Assembly (NCBI RefSeq): GCF_965230735.1
Contig: NZ_OZ246016.1
Location: 744,001 to 808,000, forward strand
DNA from: Motiliproteus sp965230735
GTDB lineage: Bacteria; Pseudomonadota; Gammaproteobacteria; Pseudomonadales; Balneatricaceae
Length of the DNA: 64,000 nt
Reading direction: 5' to 3'
The notes beneath the pieces are model-generated. The model saw only the letters and a program-made list of their open reading frames with translations. It did not search any database and was not told where the DNA came from. Positions 51,913 to 59,982 of this stretch are shown here, one piece after another. The stretch's first letter is position 1. The number at the start of each line of letters is the position of its first letter. A program made the position numbers and the translations under genes.

Positions 51913-51937
51913 TGCTGTTTATTGGGGGTTTTATGCC

Positions 51938-53860
51938 TTGGAAAATCAATCCATAACTCACTGGAGTGCTGAGCAATCGGCACAACTCTACGGGATCAAC
52001 GACTGGGGTTCTGACTACTTCGAATTGTCCGATCAGGGCGATGTTGTCGCTAAGGTGCCCGTCAACGACAAACTCGTTCGTCTTCCTTTGCCTGAAATAC
52101 TCTCCGGCATTCGTCAACGGGGCTTACCGCTGCCGTTGATCCTGCGAATCGAGAACCTGCTCGACGCCCAGATTCAGAAGCTCAACGAAGCCTTTAAGCG
52201 GGCCATTGACAGCTCCGGCTATCAGGGGGCCTATCAGGGTGTGTTTCCGATCAAGGTCAATCAACAGGCCCAGGTGATCGATGAGATCGCTCACTTTGGC
52301 CAGCGCTACCGCCATGGTCTGGAAGCGGGCAGTAAGGCCGAATTAATCATCGCCTTATCAACACTGAAGGCCGATGGTCGCTTGATCGTCTGCAACGGCT
52401 ACAAGGATCAAGAGTTTATCGACCTGGGGCTGCGTGCGCAGCGGCTGGGTTATCGCTGTCTGTTTGTGATCGAAACGCCGACCGAGCTGCCGATCATTAT
52501 CGAGCGCAGCCATGCGCTGGGGATCCGGCCGCTGGTGGGGGTCCGGATCAAGCTGTCTTCCAAGGTCAGTGGGCTGTGGAACAAGACCAGCGGCGATCGC
52601 AGCATCTTCGGGCTGACCACCAACCAGCTGATCGAGGTGATCGATACCCTCAAGCAGCACCAGATGCTCGACTGCCTGCAGTTGCTGCACTACCACCTGG
52701 GCTCCCAGATCCCCAATATTCGCGAGATTCGCAACGGGGTGATGGAGGCGTGCCGTTACTATACCGACCTGGTCAAGGAAGGTGCCGCGATGGGCTTTCT
52801 CGACCTGGGCGGTGGCCTGGCGGTCGACTACACCGGTGCCAGCAGCAACCAGGAGCACTCCAAGAACTACAACCTCAACGAGTATTGCAGCGATATCGTC
52901 GAGGTGGTGATGAGCACCCTTGATGCCCAGGGCATCGAGCACCCCTGTATCGTCACTGAATCGGGACGGGCCACGGTCGCTTACTCCTCGATGCTGCTGT
53001 TCGATGTGCTGGAAGTGACCCAGTTTGAGCCGGTCGACAGCGCGCCGACCGTGCCTGAAGATTCCCACGAACTTATTCTGAACCTGCAGGACGTGCTCAA
53101 GGGGATCACCTCGAAGAACCTGCAAGCGAGCTACAACGACGCCCTCTATTACCGCGATGAGATCGGGGAGCTGTTCAAGCGCGGTCAGATCAGCCTGCGC
53201 GATCGCTCGGGGGCAGAGAACCTGTTCTTAGCGACGCTGCAGCGGATAGTCGCGCTGTTGAAACAGTCGGATCGGATTCCGCCGGATCTGGAAGGGTTGC
53301 GTGAATACCTGGCCGATATTTACTACGGCAATTTCAGCGTGTTCCAGTCGCTGCCCGATGTCTGGGCGATCGACCAGGTGTTCCCGGTGATGCCGATTCA
53401 CCGCAACGACGAAGAACCGACCCGCGAGGCGATCATCGCCGATATCACCTGCGACTGTGACGGCAAGATCGATCGGTTTATCGACGCCAGCGAGATCCGC
53501 AACACTCTGCCATTACATCCGTTGCGTGAGGATGAGGATTACATCCTGGGAGTGTTCCTGGTCGGTGCGTATCAGGAAACCCTGGGGGATCTGCATAACC
53601 TGCTGGGCGATACCGCGGTGGCCAGTGTGCGGATCAATGAAGACGGAACCTTCGATGTGATGAAGGAGCTGGAGGGAGACAGCATCGCCGACGTGCTCAG
53701 CTATGTTGAATTTCAACCCAAGGCGTTGTTTGAAAACTTTCGCGCAACGGCGGAGCAGGCGGTCAGAGATAAAAAAATATCGCCCTCTGAACGGCGCGAT
53801 GTGCTGCGTAGTTTCGATGAGAGTCTGCGCGGTTATACCTACTACGAAAAAACCAAATAA
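51938..53860 (+). CDS. speA: Biosynthetic arginine decarboxylase
   Basis: A 640-residue PLP enzyme of the alanine-racemase-like (fold III) class that makes agmatine from arginine. Family sequence: WSAEQSAQLYGINDWGSDYF at the start, the PLP lysine in GVFPIKVNQQAQVI, LLHYHLGSQI, and the C-terminal CDCDGKIDRF and CDCDGK-like metal region. The start is TTG at 51938 with GGGGG 9-13 bases upstream, as the ATG at 51933 is out of frame. It is the first gene of the polyamine operon. Confidence 0.94.
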   Translation: MENQSITHWSAEQSAQLYGINDWGSDYFELSDQGDVVAKVPVNDKLVRLPLPEILSGIRQRGLPLPLILRIENLLDAQIQKLNEAFKRAIDSSGYQGAYQGVFPIKVNQQAQVIDEIAHFGQRYRHGLEAGSKAELIIALSTLKADGRLIVCNGYKDQEFIDLGLRAQRLGYRCLFVIETPTELPIIIERSHALGIRPLVGVRIKLSSKVSGLWNKTSGDRSIFGLTTNQLIEVIDTLKQHQMLDCLQLLHYHLGSQIPNIREIRNGVMEACRYYTDLVKEGAAMGFLDLGGGLAVDYTGASSNQEHSKNYNLNEYCSDIVEVVMSTLDAQGIEHPCIVTESGRATVAYSSMLLFDVLEVTQFEPVDSAPTVPEDSHELILNLQDVLKGITSKNLQASYNDALYYRDEIGELFKRGQISLRDRSGAENLFLATLQRIVALLKQSDRIPPDLEGLREYLADIYYGNFSVFQSLPDVWAIDQVFPVMPIHRNDEEPTREAIIADITCDCDGKIDRFIDASEIRNTLPLHPLREDEDYILGVFLVGAYQETLGDLHNLLGDTAVASVRINEDGTFDVMKELEGDSIADVLSYVEFQPKALFENFRATAEQAVRDKKISPSERRDVLRSFDESLRGYTYYEKTK

Positions 53861-53943
53861 TTTCAACACGTCGGTTGCGATTTGCTCGCAACCGGACCTT
53901 TTCATTCAGTGGGGAAAACCCCGGAGAATGTGGAGAAAAAACC

Positions 53944-55143
53944 ATGTCTAAAGTACTTATTATCGGTGCCGGTGGTGTCAGCGGTGTGGTGGTTCACAAA
54001 TGTGCGCAGTTGCCGGAGGTGTTCTCCGAGATCGTGCTGGCAAGCCGTACCAAATCAAAGTGTGACGCGATCGCTGCTCAGATCGATCGTCCGATCGAAA
54101 CCGCCCAGGTCGATGCCGACAACGTGCCGGAACTGGTTGAACTGATCAATCGGGTCAAGCCGGAACTGGTGATCAACGTGGCTCTGCCGTATCAGGATCT
54201 GACGATCATGGACGCCTGTCTGGAGACCGGGGTTCACTATCTGGATACGGCCAACTACGAGCCGCTGGATACCGCCAAGTTCGAGTACCACTGGCAATGG
54301 GCTTATCAGGATCGTTTCAAGGAAGCGGGCCTGACCGCGCTGCTGGGTTCGGGCTTCGATCCCGGTGCCACCAACATGTTTACCGCCTATGTGGCCAAGC
54401 ACTACTTCGACGAGATCCACACCCTGGATATCATCGACGTCAACGGCGGTGACCACGGCTACCCGTTCGCGACCAACTTCAACCCCGAGATCAATATCCG
54501 CGAAGTGACCGCCGAGTGTCGTCACTGGGAGAACGGAGAGTTTGTTGAAACGCCGGCGATGTCGACCAAGCAGGAGTTCACCTGCCCGGAGGAGGTCGGT
54601 ACCTTCAATATCTACCGGATGTACCACGAGGAGCTGGAGTCGCTGACCAAGCACTACCCGACCCTGAAAAAGGCGCAGTTCTGGATGAGCTTCGGTGACA
54701 GCTACCTCAAGCATCTGGAAGTGCTGGGCAATGTCGGGATGACCGGTATCGAGCCGGTGGAGTACAACGGTCAGCAGATCGTGCCGATCCAGTTTCTGAA
54801 GTCGCTGCTGCCCGACCCGGCTTCACTGGGGCCGCGTACCGTCGGTAAGACCTGTATCGGTTGTTATGTCCGCGGTATCAAAGACGGACAGCCGAAAACC
54901 GTCTACATCTACAACACCTGCGATCACCAGGCCTGTTATCAGGAAGTGAAATCCCAGGCGATCTCCTACACCACCGGGGTGCCGGCGATGATCGGTGCCA
55001 AGATGATCCTGGAAGGTGGCTGGAAGCAGCCGGGGGTCTGGAACATGGAGCAGATGGATCCGGATAACTTTATGGCGGATATGAACCAGTACGGCCTGCC
55101 CTGGACCGTAATCGAAGACCCCGAGTTTGAGCTGATGCCCTAA
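53944..55143 (+). CDS. Carboxynorspermidine synthase (saccharopine dehydrogenase family)
   Basis: A 399-residue NADPH-dependent enzyme that joins aspartate semialdehyde with putrescine or diaminopropane to form carboxyspermidine or carboxynorspermidine. The start SKVLIIGAGGVSGVVVHKCAQ is the Rossmann motif, followed by LASRTKSKCDAIA, the NYEPLDTAKFEYHWQWAYQDRF block and GSGFDPGATNMFTAYV. ATG at 53944 is set by the preceding GTGGAG; the frame up to 53875 is not used. Together with agmatinase it implies carboxyspermidine in this organism. It follows speA after 83 bases. Confidence 0.93.
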   Translation: MSKVLIIGAGGVSGVVVHKCAQLPEVFSEIVLASRTKSKCDAIAAQIDRPIETAQVDADNVPELVELINRVKPELVINVALPYQDLTIMDACLETGVHYLDTANYEPLDTAKFEYHWQWAYQDRFKEAGLTALLGSGFDPGATNMFTAYVAKHYFDEIHTLDIIDVNGGDHGYPFATNFNPEINIREVTAECRHWENGEFVETPAMSTKQEFTCPEEVGTFNIYRMYHEELESLTKHYPTLKKAQFWMSFGDSYLKHLEVLGNVGMTGIEPVEYNGQQIVPIQFLKSLLPDPASLGPRTVGKTCIGCYVRGIKDGQPKTVYIYNTCDHQACYQEVKSQAISYTTGVPAMIGAKMILEGGWKQPGVWNMEQMDPDNFMADMNQYGLPWTVIEDPEFELMP

Positions 55144-55184
55144 CGGCGTTGGCTCAAAGTCGGTGATGGTTGAGGAAAGCGCCC

Positions 55185-56372
55185 GTGACGATTAAATGCC
55201 AAACCTTCGAGGGCTTTGATCCCTCCCGTGTGCCATCGCCCTGCTTTGTCGTTGACGAAGCGGCGGTCGAGGCGAATCTGAAGCTGTTGCAGCAGCTTCA
55301 GCAACGCAGCGGCGCCAAGGTGCTGGCGGCCTTGAAGGCGTTTTCCTGCTGGCAGCTGGGTGAGCTGACGGCACGCTACCTATCCGGTAGTTGCGCCAGC
55401 GGTTTGCATGAAGCCAGGCTGGCGCGGGAGCACTATAGCGGCAGCGATGGAAGCGGCGAGGTACATGTCTATTCCGCCGCCTACAGCGAAGCCGATATGG
55501 TTGCACTGGTCGAGCTGGCCGATCATCTGGTGTTCAACTCGTTCGATCAGTGGCGCCGTTTCAAGCCGCTGATCGAGCAGGCCCAGCAGCATCGGCCGCA
55601 GCTGAAAGTCGGTCTGCGGATCAATCCCGAGCACTCCGAAGGCACGGTGGCGATCTATGATCCCTGTGCTCCCGGCTCGCGTCTGGGGATTCCGCTGGCG
55701 GCCTTCTCGGGTCAAGATCTGAGCGGCCTCAGCGGGTTGCATTTCCATACCCTGTGCGAGCAGGGCTTTGATGCGCTGGATCGCACCCTGGTGGCGGTCG
55801 AGCGCAAGTTCGGACACCTGTTGCCGCAGCTGGAGTGGATCAATTTCGGTGGTGGCCACTGGTTGACCGCACCCGGCTATGATCTGGATGGGTTGGTTGA
55901 GCGTATCCGAGACTTCTCTCGACGGTACGATCTTCAGGTCTATCTGGAGCCGGGGGAGGCGATCGCGATCCATACCGGGGTGCTGGTTGGCGAGGTGCTG
56001 GACGTGGCGCAGACCGATCGCCAGCATGCGTTGTTGGACGTATCGGCCACCTGCCATATGCCCGATACCCTGGAGATGCCCTACCGTGCCGATATCTTTA
56101 CGGCCGGTGAGGCGGACGCCAAGCCCCATACCTATGAGCTCGGCGGGCCCAGCTGTCTAGCCGGTGATCGGATCGGTCAGTACAGCTTTGATCGACCGCT
56201 GAGGGTCGGGCAACGGTTGCTGTTTGATGATATGGCACACTATACGATGGTGAAGACGACCACCTTCAACGGGGTGAAACTGCCGGCCATTGCGATCTGG
56301 AACTCGGATACGGACGAGCTACGGGTGGTGCGCGAGTTTGGTTATCAGGACTTCAAGACGAGGTTGTCCTGA
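55185..56372 (+). CDS. nspC: Carboxynorspermidine decarboxylase
   Basis: A 395-residue PLP-dependent fold III decarboxylase that converts carboxyspermidine or carboxynorspermidine to spermidine or norspermidine. Typical parts are VPSPCFVVDEAAVEANL, VLAALKAFSCWQL with the PLP lysine, GSCASGLHEARLARE, GLHFHTLCEQGFDAL and VYLEPGEAIAIHTG. It also has the C-terminal YELGGPSCLAGDRIGQYSF with the catalytic cysteine. GTG at 55185 follows GAGGAAA; an upstream TTG at 55170 is rejected. It lies 41 bases below the synthase. Confidence 0.94.
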   Translation: MTIKCQTFEGFDPSRVPSPCFVVDEAAVEANLKLLQQLQQRSGAKVLAALKAFSCWQLGELTARYLSGSCASGLHEARLAREHYSGSDGSGEVHVYSAAYSEADMVALVELADHLVFNSFDQWRRFKPLIEQAQQHRPQLKVGLRINPEHSEGTVAIYDPCAPGSRLGIPLAAFSGQDLSGLSGLHFHTLCEQGFDALDRTLVAVERKFGHLLPQLEWINFGGGHWLTAPGYDLDGLVERIRDFSRRYDLQVYLEPGEAIAIHTGVLVGEVLDVAQTDRQHALLDVSATCHMPDTLEMPYRADIFTAGEADAKPHTYELGGPSCLAGDRIGQYSFDRPLRVGQRLLFDDMAHYTMVKTTTFNGVKLPAIAIWNSDTDELRVVREFGYQDFKTRLS

Positions 56373-56404
56373 GCGGGTCGATGGACCCGGCAACGGAGGT
56401 AATG

Positions 56405-57304
56405 ATGGATAATTTTGATCAATTGGTGGCGCCCGAGTATCCGATCTTTCTGGGCTCCGAGATCGAGCAGCCCAGTCCGCAGGAGGCGCGCTTCCATATC
56501 CTGCCGGTTCCCTACGAAGACAGTGTCTCTTACGGCGGCGGTACCGCCAATGGCCCCAAATCGATCCTGCAGGCGTCCTGGCAGCTGGAGACTTGGGATG
56601 GTCAGTCCAACCCCAGCGAGCTGGGAATCTATACCCATCAGCCGATCAACTGTCATGGGGAAGCGCAGGCAGTGATCGGCCGGATCGCCGCGCTGACCTA
56701 CGAGATCGCCAAATTGGGCAAGATGCCGGTTGCCCTGGGGGGAGAACATTCGGTGACCTGGGGGGTGATCAAAGGATTACTGGACGCCGGTATTGACGAT
56801 TTCGGAGTGGTCCAGATCGATGCCCATGCCGATCTGCGCGATGCCTATGAGGGTAACCCCTACAGTCATGCCAGTGTGATGAAGCGGATCGTCGACCAGG
56901 GGGTGCCGCTGTTCCAGTTGGGTATCAGGGCCTTCTGCGACGAGGAGCGCCAGACTCGAGAACAGTTTGGGGTCCATTATCTGGATGCGGATCAGTTGGT
57001 TCCGCAGCAGATCAATCAGATCGAACTGCCCAGCGATTTTCCCAGCCGGGTGTTCTTCACCGTCGATGTCGATGGCCTTGATCCCAGCGTATTTCCCTCA
57101 ACCGGAACGCCGGTTCCCGGAGGGTTGGGTTGGTACCAGACCCTGAGTCTGTTCGAATCGGTCGCCAGGCAGCGCCAGATCATCGGTTTCGATGTTATGG
57201 AACATGCGCCTATTCCCGGTTTTCATGCCTATGATTTCGCCGCCTCGATGCTGGTCTACAAACTGATGGGAATTGTGCAGCGGACCCAACCTGCGCCTGT
57301 TTGA
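56405..57304 (+). CDS. speB: Agmatinase
   Basis: A 299-residue ureohydrolase that splits agmatine to putrescine and urea. The dinuclear-manganese motifs are complete: GGEHSVTWG, QIDAHADLRD and TVDVDGLDPSVFPSTGTPVPGG. GGAGG at 56395-56399 supports the ATG at 56405; ATG at 56402 and 56381 are in frame. It is the last gene of the operon, supplying putrescine to the carboxyspermidine route. Confidence 0.95.
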   Translation: MDNFDQLVAPEYPIFLGSEIEQPSPQEARFHILPVPYEDSVSYGGGTANGPKSILQASWQLETWDGQSNPSELGIYTHQPINCHGEAQAVIGRIAALTYEIAKLGKMPVALGGEHSVTWGVIKGLLDAGIDDFGVVQIDAHADLRDAYEGNPYSHASVMKRIVDQGVPLFQLGIRAFCDEERQTREQFGVHYLDADQLVPQQINQIELPSDFPSRVFFTVDVDGLDPSVFPSTGTPVPGGLGWYQTLSLFESVARQRQIIGFDVMEHAPIPGFHAYDFAASMLVYKLMGIVQRTQPAPV

Positions 57305-57425
57305 GCAGTTCTTGGATCGGGACTCTGTTGGTAATCCGTTTCGCTAGGGTCGAACGGTATTCGGCTTGATGCTGAGCGGTTAGCTGCTTAGGATGAGCCG
57401 AGTTTCAATTAATGAGGAAAATCTG

Positions 57426-57671
57426 ATGGTCGATAAGCGGGAGATTCGTAAGGACCGGTACTTGAAGTTGATGACTAAGACCGGGATTCCGCTGGCGATC
57501 ATCAGTGTGCTGAGTCTTTGGGCCGGACGCTATTTTGGCTCGCCGGGACTGGGGATGCTGTTCTTTATCACCTGCCCGTTGGCGATGGCGATTGGCCTGG
57601 CCTACAACATCCGTTACGTGATGCTGGCGGTGCGCAAGCAGCGTGAGGCGAAGGAAAAAGAGGAGCGGTAA
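57426..57671 (+). CDS. Small two-helix membrane protein next to a Crp/Fnr gene
   Basis: An 81-residue protein with a basic, charged N-terminus (DKREIRKDRYLK), two hydrophobic segments (about 20-37 and 42-64) and a Lys/Glu-rich C-terminal tail. GAGGA lies 8 bases upstream of the ATG at 57426. It is not assigned to a family. Its stop is three bases before the Crp/Fnr gene, so the two form an operon. Confidence 0.75.
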   Translation: MVDKREIRKDRYLKLMTKTGIPLAIISVLSLWAGRYFGSPGLGMLFFITCPLAMAIGLAYNIRYVMLAVRKQREAKEKEER

Positions 57672-57674
57672 GCC

Positions 57675-58349
57675 ATGAGCGAACTCCATCCGCTGCTCGA
57701 AATGCACTTTCCGACCCTGGCCGGCGTTGATGATGCCGAGGGTCGGGCGATTCTGTCCGAGGCGATGTTGCTGGAGGTACCGCCGGGGCAGTCGGTGTTC
57801 CGGGTTGGTGATCCTTGCCAAAATTTTCTGATGGTCGCCGCCGGCCAGGTCAAGGTGATCGGGCGCGGCAGCAGCGGACGTGAAATTCTGCTGTACCGGA
57901 TTGATCAGGGTGGCACCTGCGTGCTGACCACCGCCTGCCTGATGGGGCACGATGCCTATCCGGCCGAAGGGATTACCGAGACCACGGTACAGGCGTTTGC
58001 GATTCCGCGGCAGCGGTTTGAGCAGGCGCTGGCCGGTTCGGAAGGCTTACGTCGGTTTGTGTTCGCTTCTTATGGCGAGCGGTTGAGCGACCTGATCCGG
58101 CTGGTTCAGCAGTTGGCCTTCGAACGGATCGACCTACGCCTGGCCCGCTATCTGATCGAAAACTGCCGTGAACGGATCGAGGTGCAGATTACCCACCAGC
58201 AGTTGGCGATCGAACTGGGCTCGGCCCGAGAAGTGGTCAGTCGCCAGCTCAAGAGTTTCGAACGTCAGGGCTGGATCAGCCTGGGACGCGGAACCATCCG
58301 GGTCGAACATCTGGCCGGACTGGAAACCCTGCTCGATTGTCAGGGCTGA
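57675..58349 (+). CDS. Crp/Fnr-family transcriptional regulator
   Basis: A 224-residue regulator with an N-terminal cyclic-nucleotide-binding-like beta barrel (about 15-120), a dimerisation helix (about 125-150) and a C-terminal winged helix-turn-helix (ITHQQLAIELGSAREVVSRQLKSFERQGWI). Cys residues at DPCQNF, GGTCVL and TACLMG lie in the sensing half, but not in the classical FNR N-terminal iron-sulfur arrangement. It may sense another signal. It is paired with the membrane protein upstream and followed by a DUF2892 gene with a Crp-type palindrome in between. Confidence 0.93.
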   Translation: MSELHPLLEMHFPTLAGVDDAEGRAILSEAMLLEVPPGQSVFRVGDPCQNFLMVAAGQVKVIGRGSSGREILLYRIDQGGTCVLTTACLMGHDAYPAEGITETTVQAFAIPRQRFEQALAGSEGLRRFVFASYGERLSDLIRLVQQLAFERIDLRLARYLIENCRERIEVQITHQQLAIELGSAREVVSRQLKSFERQGWISLGRGTIRVEHLAGLETLLDCQG

Positions 58350-58384
58350 GCCGGCTTCTTCATCCGCCACTAATTCGCCCTTAT

Positions 58385-58397
58385 GTGACCTAGTCAC
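58385..58397. promoter_or_regulatory. Candidate Crp/Fnr-type operator before the DUF2892 gene
   Basis: GTGAC-CTA-GTCAC has perfect 5-base arms; with flanking bases it reads TGTGAcctagTCACT, close to a Crp/Fnr site with a shortened spacer. It is 78-90 bases before the DUF2892 start and 36 bases after the Crp/Fnr stop, so regulation by that protein is plausible. Confidence 0.45.
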
Positions 58398-58474
58398 TGA
58401 ACTCTCCATTAGGCTCGACTAAAGTAGCTCCATCTGCCGTACGGCACTCAAGCGACTTGATAAGGAGCCTTCCT

Positions 58475-58669
58475 ATGAACGCGAATATTGGCACTGTCGA
58501 TAAGATCCTGCGCATCGTTGCCGGATTGGTTCTGATCTCCCTGGTTTTCATCGGCCCGCAGACCCCTTGGGGCTGGGTTGGCCTGGTGCCCTTGCTGACC
58601 GCACTGATCAACTTCTGTCCGGCTTACCGGATCTTCGGTATCAGCACCTGCCGCAAGTGCGACTCCTGA
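58475..58669 (+). CDS. DUF2892 (YgaP-like transmembrane) protein
   Basis: A 64-residue membrane protein of the DUF2892 type: MNANIGTVDKILRIVAGLVLISL begins the first helix and the second runs into NFCPAYRIFGISTC. The CPAY and STCRKC cysteines are characteristic. Members are often linked to rhodaneses or sulfur metabolism and to Crp/Fnr regulators. AAGGAG lies 7 bases before the ATG. A terminator follows at 58735-58756. Confidence 0.93.
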   Translation: MNANIGTVDKILRIVAGLVLISLVFIGPQTPWGWVGLVPLLTALINFCPAYRIFGISTCRKCDS

Positions 58670-58734
58670 TCCGATTCTAATCGGTACGGGCTAGGGTTCT
58701 GCTCGAGGCTGGCCTCGTCAGGCTTGACGTCCGG

Positions 58735-58756
58735 GGTCGGTGACCGACCTGTTTTT
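58735..58756 (+). terminator. Intrinsic terminator after the DUF2892 gene
   Basis: GGTCGG-TGA-CCGACC forms a perfect 6-bp stem with a 3-base loop, followed by TGTTTTT. It is 65 bases below the DUF2892 stop. Confidence 0.8.
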
Positions 58757-58878
58757 CGATGGTTTGGGCTGGAAGGGAGTCTGCCGCAGTCTTCCTGGCC
58801 AGATGTAAGGCGCCAAGGTCCTGAAATTTGGTTATGCCCCTTACGGCAGCGTTAGTAACCCGACGCTGCCGTTTTTTT
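58757..58878 (+). ncRNA. Candidate small RNA or attenuator leader ending in a strong terminator
   Basis: Between the terminator at 58735-58756 and one at 58843-58878 lie about 85 bases with a nested hairpin (GGAAG 58771-58775 with CTTCC 58791-58795, and CTG/CAG inside). No open frame is supported. The region could be an sRNA with its own promoter, or a leader that controls the glycine-zipper gene at 59006 by attenuation. Neither is proven; it may be an untranslated spacer. Confidence 0.3.
58843..58878 (+). terminator. Strong intrinsic terminator
   Basis: A perfect 10-bp stem (ACGGCAGCGT/ACGCTGCCGT) with a 10-base loop is followed by seven T residues. It is the strongest terminator in the window. 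No gene with an obvious stop is immediately upstream, which points to a transcript ending here. Confidence 0.92.
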
Positions 58879-59005
58879 CTGTCTCCGCGGCTCCACTGCT
58901 ATGTCTGCTCAAATGCCGCGATGTCGGTTTTCTATTTCCAGTTCAGTCAGTATTCATTGATCGCGCCCTAATCTGTGTTTAGAAACGCTAACAGGGGACA
59001 GAACG

Positions 59006-59626
59006 ATGAACACTCATCTCAACAAAACCAAGCGTCCATTCAAGAGCATGCTGCTGGGGCTGGCGATCAGCGCTTTGATTGCTGCGCCGGTGATGGCCGA
59101 GGCCGGCCACCGCGGTGATCACAAGTATCAGAATCACAACTACCAGAAAGGAAAGGCTCGATACGACTATGCCAAAGTGGTGTCGGTCGAGCCGGTGACC
59201 CGATCGGTATCGCGCAAAGTGCCCTACCAGAGTTGTTGGCAGGAGGAGGTGGCCTACGAGGTGCCGACCCATGGTGGCTACCGATCACGTACCCCGGAGA
59301 TTCTCGGTGGCATTGCGGGTGTCGCGCTGGGGAGCAGCCTGGGCAGCAATCACCACAAGAGCAACCGCACCATCAAGGCGATTGCCGGTGGTTTGCTGGG
59401 AGCATCCATCGGACGGGATCTGGGGCGTCAGCACCACCAGCCGGCGACCCGAACGGAATACCGCACCGAACAGCGTTGTGATACCCACTACGAAACTCAC
59501 TGGGAGGAGCGGATTACCGGCTACGATGTCCGCTACCGCTATCGGGGAGAGACATACCATACCCGCATGGACTATGATCCGGGGAACAAAATTCGTGTCC
59601 AGGTACAGGTAAGGCCGGTGTTCTGA
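59006..59626 (+). CDS. Glycine-zipper 2TM (YcfJ-like) protein
   Basis: A 206-residue exported protein with a signal peptide of about 30 residues (FKSMLLGLAISALIAAPVMAEAG). The middle contains the glycine zipper GGIAGVALGSSLGSN and AIAGGLLGASIGRDLG, flanked by paired cysteines (QSCWQEE, QRCDTHYE). The C-terminus is rich in Arg and Tyr. This matches the YcfJ/17-kDa surface-antigen group, cell-envelope proteins of uncertain role. It lies 128 bases after a strong terminator and so has its own start or is controlled by it. Confidence 0.9.
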   Translation: MNTHLNKTKRPFKSMLLGLAISALIAAPVMAEAGHRGDHKYQNHNYQKGKARYDYAKVVSVEPVTRSVSRKVPYQSCWQEEVAYEVPTHGGYRSRTPEILGGIAGVALGSSLGSNHHKSNRTIKAIAGGLLGASIGRDLGRQHHQPATRTEYRTEQRCDTHYETHWEERITGYDVRYRYRGETYHTRMDYDPGNKIRVQVQVRPVF

Positions 59627-59660
59627 TTGCAGCACGTCGGCCGATGGAGGCTAGTCCGGT

Positions 59661-59945
59661 TTGACCCTGAATAATCAACTTGTTCGCAGTGTGGGTGTGT
59701 CGTTGTTAACGGGGCTGTTGATGCTGACCACGCCGACCGTGCAGGCAGCCGATCCAATCGGCAGAGACCGGGCCGCTGAGTTGGTGCAGCAACGCTACGG
59801 CGGCAAGGTGTTGGATCTTCAGCGGGTCGGCAGTGGCAACAAGATGGCCTATCGGGTCAAGCTGCTGCAGCCTTCCGGGCGGGTTAAATTGATTCTGATC
59901 GACGCCACCAGCGGTAAGGACTTGCCCTTCAAAGGGCGCCAGTAA
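59661..59945 (+). CDS. PepSY-domain secreted protein
   Basis: A 94-residue protein with a signal peptide (LLTGLLMLTTPTVQAAD) and a PepSY-like domain: AAELVQQRYGGKVLDLQRV, MAYRVKLLQPSGRVKLILIDATSG. PepSY proteins are small periplasmic or membrane-associated regulators. The start is TTG at 59661 with GGAGG 9 bases upstream. The PhoP/PhoQ-like pair follows 37 bases downstream, the common arrangement in which PepSY, regulator and kinase form one operon. Confidence 0.88.
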   Translation: MTLNNQLVRSVGVSLLTGLLMLTTPTVQAADPIGRDRAAELVQQRYGGKVLDLQRVGSGNKMAYRVKLLQPSGRVKLILIDATSGKDLPFKGRQ

Positions 59946-59982
59946 ACCGCCAGCTTGGAAAGGATAACGAAAGGGGACAACG

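Noticed and set aside
58681..58760. Guanidine (ykkC-type) riboswitch, suggested by the string CTAGGGTT
   Set aside because: The second conserved block of that riboswitch class is absent and the hairpin at 58735 acts as an ordinary terminator.
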